A DNA stretch of 7,394 nt, taken from Verrucomicrobiota bacterium (GTDB lineage Bacteria > Verrucomicrobiota > Verrucomicrobiia > Limisphaerales > UBA1096). The position numbers and the translations under genes were made by a program. The notes under the pieces are model-generated. The model saw only the letters and a list, made by a program, of their open reading frames with translations. It searched no databases and was not told the origin of the DNA. Positions 5,921-7,394 of this stretch are shown here, piece by piece. How positions within the stretch are numbered: the first letter of the stretch is position 1; the number at the start of each line of letters is the position of its first letter. The stretch covers positions 1-7,394 of the forward strand of contig QOAX01000297.1 in the NCBI GenBank assembly GCA_003972865.1. Direction: 5' to 3'.

Positions 5921-7138
5921 TTCCTCCGGTTTTGGGGTGATCTTGGGGACGAGGAAGGGGGCGACAAGGAGCAACAGCATGGCGCCAATGCCGCCGCATA
6001 TTTGCGGCATCGCGGCATTGTTGAAGTGATCGATCAGCCACCCGGCAACGAACGTCGAGCAGATGCCGCCGCCCAGGCTGGAACTGACCATGGTGGCCAG
6101 CCCCTGGCCGGTGGAGCGGAGTTGTGTCGGGACGAGATAGTTGACGCACAGCGGCATGGCCACCAGCACGCCGACCACGTACACGCTGTGCAGCAGCATT
6201 GAGGCGTGCAACACAGCCGGCAGGTCGCCAAGGAATCCGCACGCCAGCCACTTCAGCCCACCGGCGGCCAGGCCTAAAAACATCAGCAGCCGCACGCCGA
6301 TCCGCCGGCGGATGTGCCCGGCGAAGGCAATCGCAACGATCTCCGGGACCAGCATGATGAGCCAAAGCCACTTTAGCGTGTCGAGGGTGTTCTCGGGCGC
6401 GATCTTCTTGACGAAAATCGGGAACAGGAACATCGGCCCGTCGAGCATGAAATTGACGAGGAAGACGTAGAGGAGAAAGCGGAGAAACTTCCGGTCGCCG
6501 ATCAGCTTGCGCCACGCGCCCGGCCGGGCCCGCTCGCGGATGACTTTTTGGTTTGGGATCAGGAACACCACGGCGGTCGTCAGCAGGATGATCGCGGCGG
6601 AACAGGGAAACAGCAGGCCCAGATCCGCCTCATCCGGCCCGGGGGCAACGGCGTCGAGGAAAAACGGAAAGCCAAAGCAGGTGATGAGGAAGCCGACCGA
6701 CCCGAACGCCCGCACCCACTCGAAGTGCGAGTTGCTGGACCGGTACAAAAGGCCGAGGCCAAGCGCCAGGCCCTGCGGAATGAGGCTGGTGTAAAACGCG
6801 GCAAAAAACATCGAGACCAGCAACAGCGCGGCGTAACTCCTGACGTGCCAGAATGCAACGAAGCCAAGCGCCATCCCGAGCGTGATGACAACCAGCACGG
6901 CCTTTCGGCCGCCGGTGCGGTCGGCCAGGTAGCCCCAGGACGGCTGGCCAACGAGACCGACCAGGTGGAACACACCCATGGCCAGGCCGATCTGCTGCCC
7001 GCTCAAGCCAAGCTTTTCGTTGAGGTAAAGCGAGTAAAACGGGAAGAAGATGCCCAGCGCACCAAACAGCGTGGCCCAAAACAGCGACAGCACTCCCATC
7101 AGTTTCCATTGCTCACGGGTGATGCCGGCTGGGGTCAT
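5918..7138 (-). CDS. Major facilitator superfamily transporter (MFS_1-like, sugar/nucleoside or phenylpropionate type)
   Basis: A 406-residue inner-membrane permease with 12 hydrophobic segments, at about 13-39, 50-72, 79-97, 102-127, 140-160, 174-194, 219-244 and 254-276, then four more to near residue 400. The first helix pattern GIFFPFYSLYLNEKLGLSGQQIG, and GYLADRTGGRKAVL (69-82, the loop 2-3 motif A), resemble the MFS group containing HcaT-like and NupG-like transporters. The closing STGQGLATMVSSSLGGG also fits that group. Length is normal and no frameshift is visible. The ATG at 7138 has a GGGAG about nine bases upstream. The gene faces away from the neighbouring partial gene and lies only 36 bases after that gene's terminator, so its promoter must be very close or it relies on read-through. 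The substrate cannot be predicted from the sequence, and nothing in the neighbours indicates it clearly. Confidence 0.92.
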   Translation of the reverse strand: MTPAGITREQWKLMGVLSLFWATLFGALGIFFPFYSLYLNEKLGLSGQQIGLAMGVFHLVGLVGQPSWGYLADRTGGRKAVLVVITLGMALGFVAFWHVRSYAALLLVSMFFAAFYTSLIPQGLALGLGLLYRSSNSHFEWVRAFGSVGFLITCFGFPFFLDAVAPGPDEADLGLLFPCSAAIILLTTAVVFLIPNQKVIRERARPGAWRKLIGDRKFLRFLLYVFLVNFMLDGPMFLFPIFVKKIAPENTLDTLKWLWLIMLVPEIVAIAFAGHIRRRIGVRLLMFLGLAAGGLKWLACGFLGDLPAVLHASMLLHSVYVVGVLVAMPLCVNYLVPTQLRSTGQGLATMVSSSLGGGICSTFVAGWLIDHFNNAAMPQICGGIGAMLLLLVAPFLVPKITPKPEE

Positions 7139-7161
7139 TCTGGGTGGCTCCCTGGGGTGCG

Positions 7162-7171
7162 CCTGGCCAAG
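7162..7171. repeat. One-mismatch copy of the iterated palindrome in an intergenic spacer
   Basis: CCTGGCCAAG differs from CTTGGCCAAG at one base and lies in the non-coding spacer between the MFS start and the terminator, so here coding constraint cannot explain it. Confidence 0.5.
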
Positions 7172-7174
7172 CGT

Positions 7175-7203
7175 AAAAAAACGCCGGAAGGGTTCCGGCG
7201 TTT
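7175..7203 (-). terminator. Intrinsic terminator of the minus-strand gene to the right
   Basis: Bases 7179-7189 (AAACGCCGGAA) and 7193-7203 (TTCCGGCGTTT) form a perfect 11-bp stem around the 3-base loop 7190-7192. On the minus strand the hairpin is followed by seven T residues (A-run 7175-7181 on the plus strand), the classic layout of a Rho-independent terminator. It lies 30 bases after the stop of the partial gene at the right edge and just upstream of the MFS start, so it separates two transcription units. Confidence 0.9.
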
Positions 7204-7233
7204 GAAATAGGATTGCAAGTGGATTCGCGAGAC

Positions 7234-7392
7234 TCAGGGCGCAGGAACGACGGTCGGCTGCCTGCTGGGCGTCCTTTGGCCGGATCTGCGTTCCTCGCTC
7301 TCGCGCTTCTGCATATCTCTGAAAAGCCGCGAGGCGGTCTCCCTTATTTTTCGTTCGTCCTGCCTCTCGCCGGAGATTTGGGCCTCCAGTTG
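7234..7392 (-). CDS. C-terminal end of an unidentified charged protein (partial)
   Basis: The frame is open from the right window edge and ends in TGA at 7236-7234, giving 52 residues. They begin QLEAQISGERQDERKIRE and continue through ASRLFRDMQKRESEERR, an Arg/Glu-rich segment likely to be helical or coiled-coil, then end in a probably disordered tail rich in Pro, Ser and Arg (TPSRQPTVVPAP). The other two minus frames are either blocked by a stop soon after the edge or lack protein-like composition, and a strong terminator follows at the expected distance, which supports a real gene end. Function cannot be assigned from this fragment. Confidence 0.65.
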   Translation of the reverse strand, partial: QLEAQISGERQDERKIRETASRLFRDMQKRESEERRSGQRTPSRQPTVVPAP

Positions 7393-7394
7393 AA

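Overview
The window is a GC-rich, densely packed bacterial chromosome segment of housekeeping genes. The gene content (NrdR, RibD, riboflavin synthase, PdxH), a secreted ThuA-like/rhodanese fusion and the GC-rich codon use suggest the Planctomycetota-Verrucomicrobiota group, with Verrucomicrobiota my first guess. That placement is inference from gene style, not from a marker gene. I see no rRNA, tRNA, CRISPR array, insertion sequence or phage gene.

Layout: (1) Bases 2-52 hold the tail of a plus-strand gene ending in what looks like a Fis-type helix-turn-helix. (2) Bases 65-3551 form a minus-strand cluster, read right to left: secreted ThuA-like/rhodanese protein, pdxH, ribD, riboflavin synthase. 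ThuA/pdxH overlap by four bases (GTGA), pdxH/ribD are 36 bases apart, and ribD/ribE are 2 bases apart. (3) Bases 3552-3733 are a divergent intergenic region with a good NrdR-box palindrome and a second, shorter inverted repeat 32 bp further on. (4) Bases 3734-5917 form a plus-strand cluster: nrdR, an unrecognised 185-aa protein whose start overlaps nrdR, and a class V PLP-dependent aminotransferase. (5) Bases 5918-7138 carry a minus-strand 12-helix MFS transporter whose stop shares the palindrome TGATCA with the aminotransferase stop. (6) Bases 7175-7203 form an intrinsic terminator for a minus-strand gene whose last 52 codons lie at 7234-7392.

How the genes fit: ribD and ribE act in riboflavin synthesis, the source of FMN. 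PdxH needs FMN to make pyridoxal phosphate, and the aminotransferase across the divergent promoter needs PLP, so a flavin-to-B6 logic links the neighbourhood. nrdR is the ribonucleotide reductase repressor and probably controls itself through the upstream box. The protein after nrdR has an N-terminal half that can be lined up by eye with the ATP-cone of NrdR and a Cys/His-rich C-terminus, making it the least explained gene here.

The most unusual non-gene signal is a repeated 10-bp palindrome, CTTGGCCAAG. I count four exact copies and nine one-mismatch copies in 7.4 kb, in two codon phases, in genes of both strands and in one intergenic site. This resembles the highly iterated palindrome phenomenon of cyanobacteria but with a different sequence.
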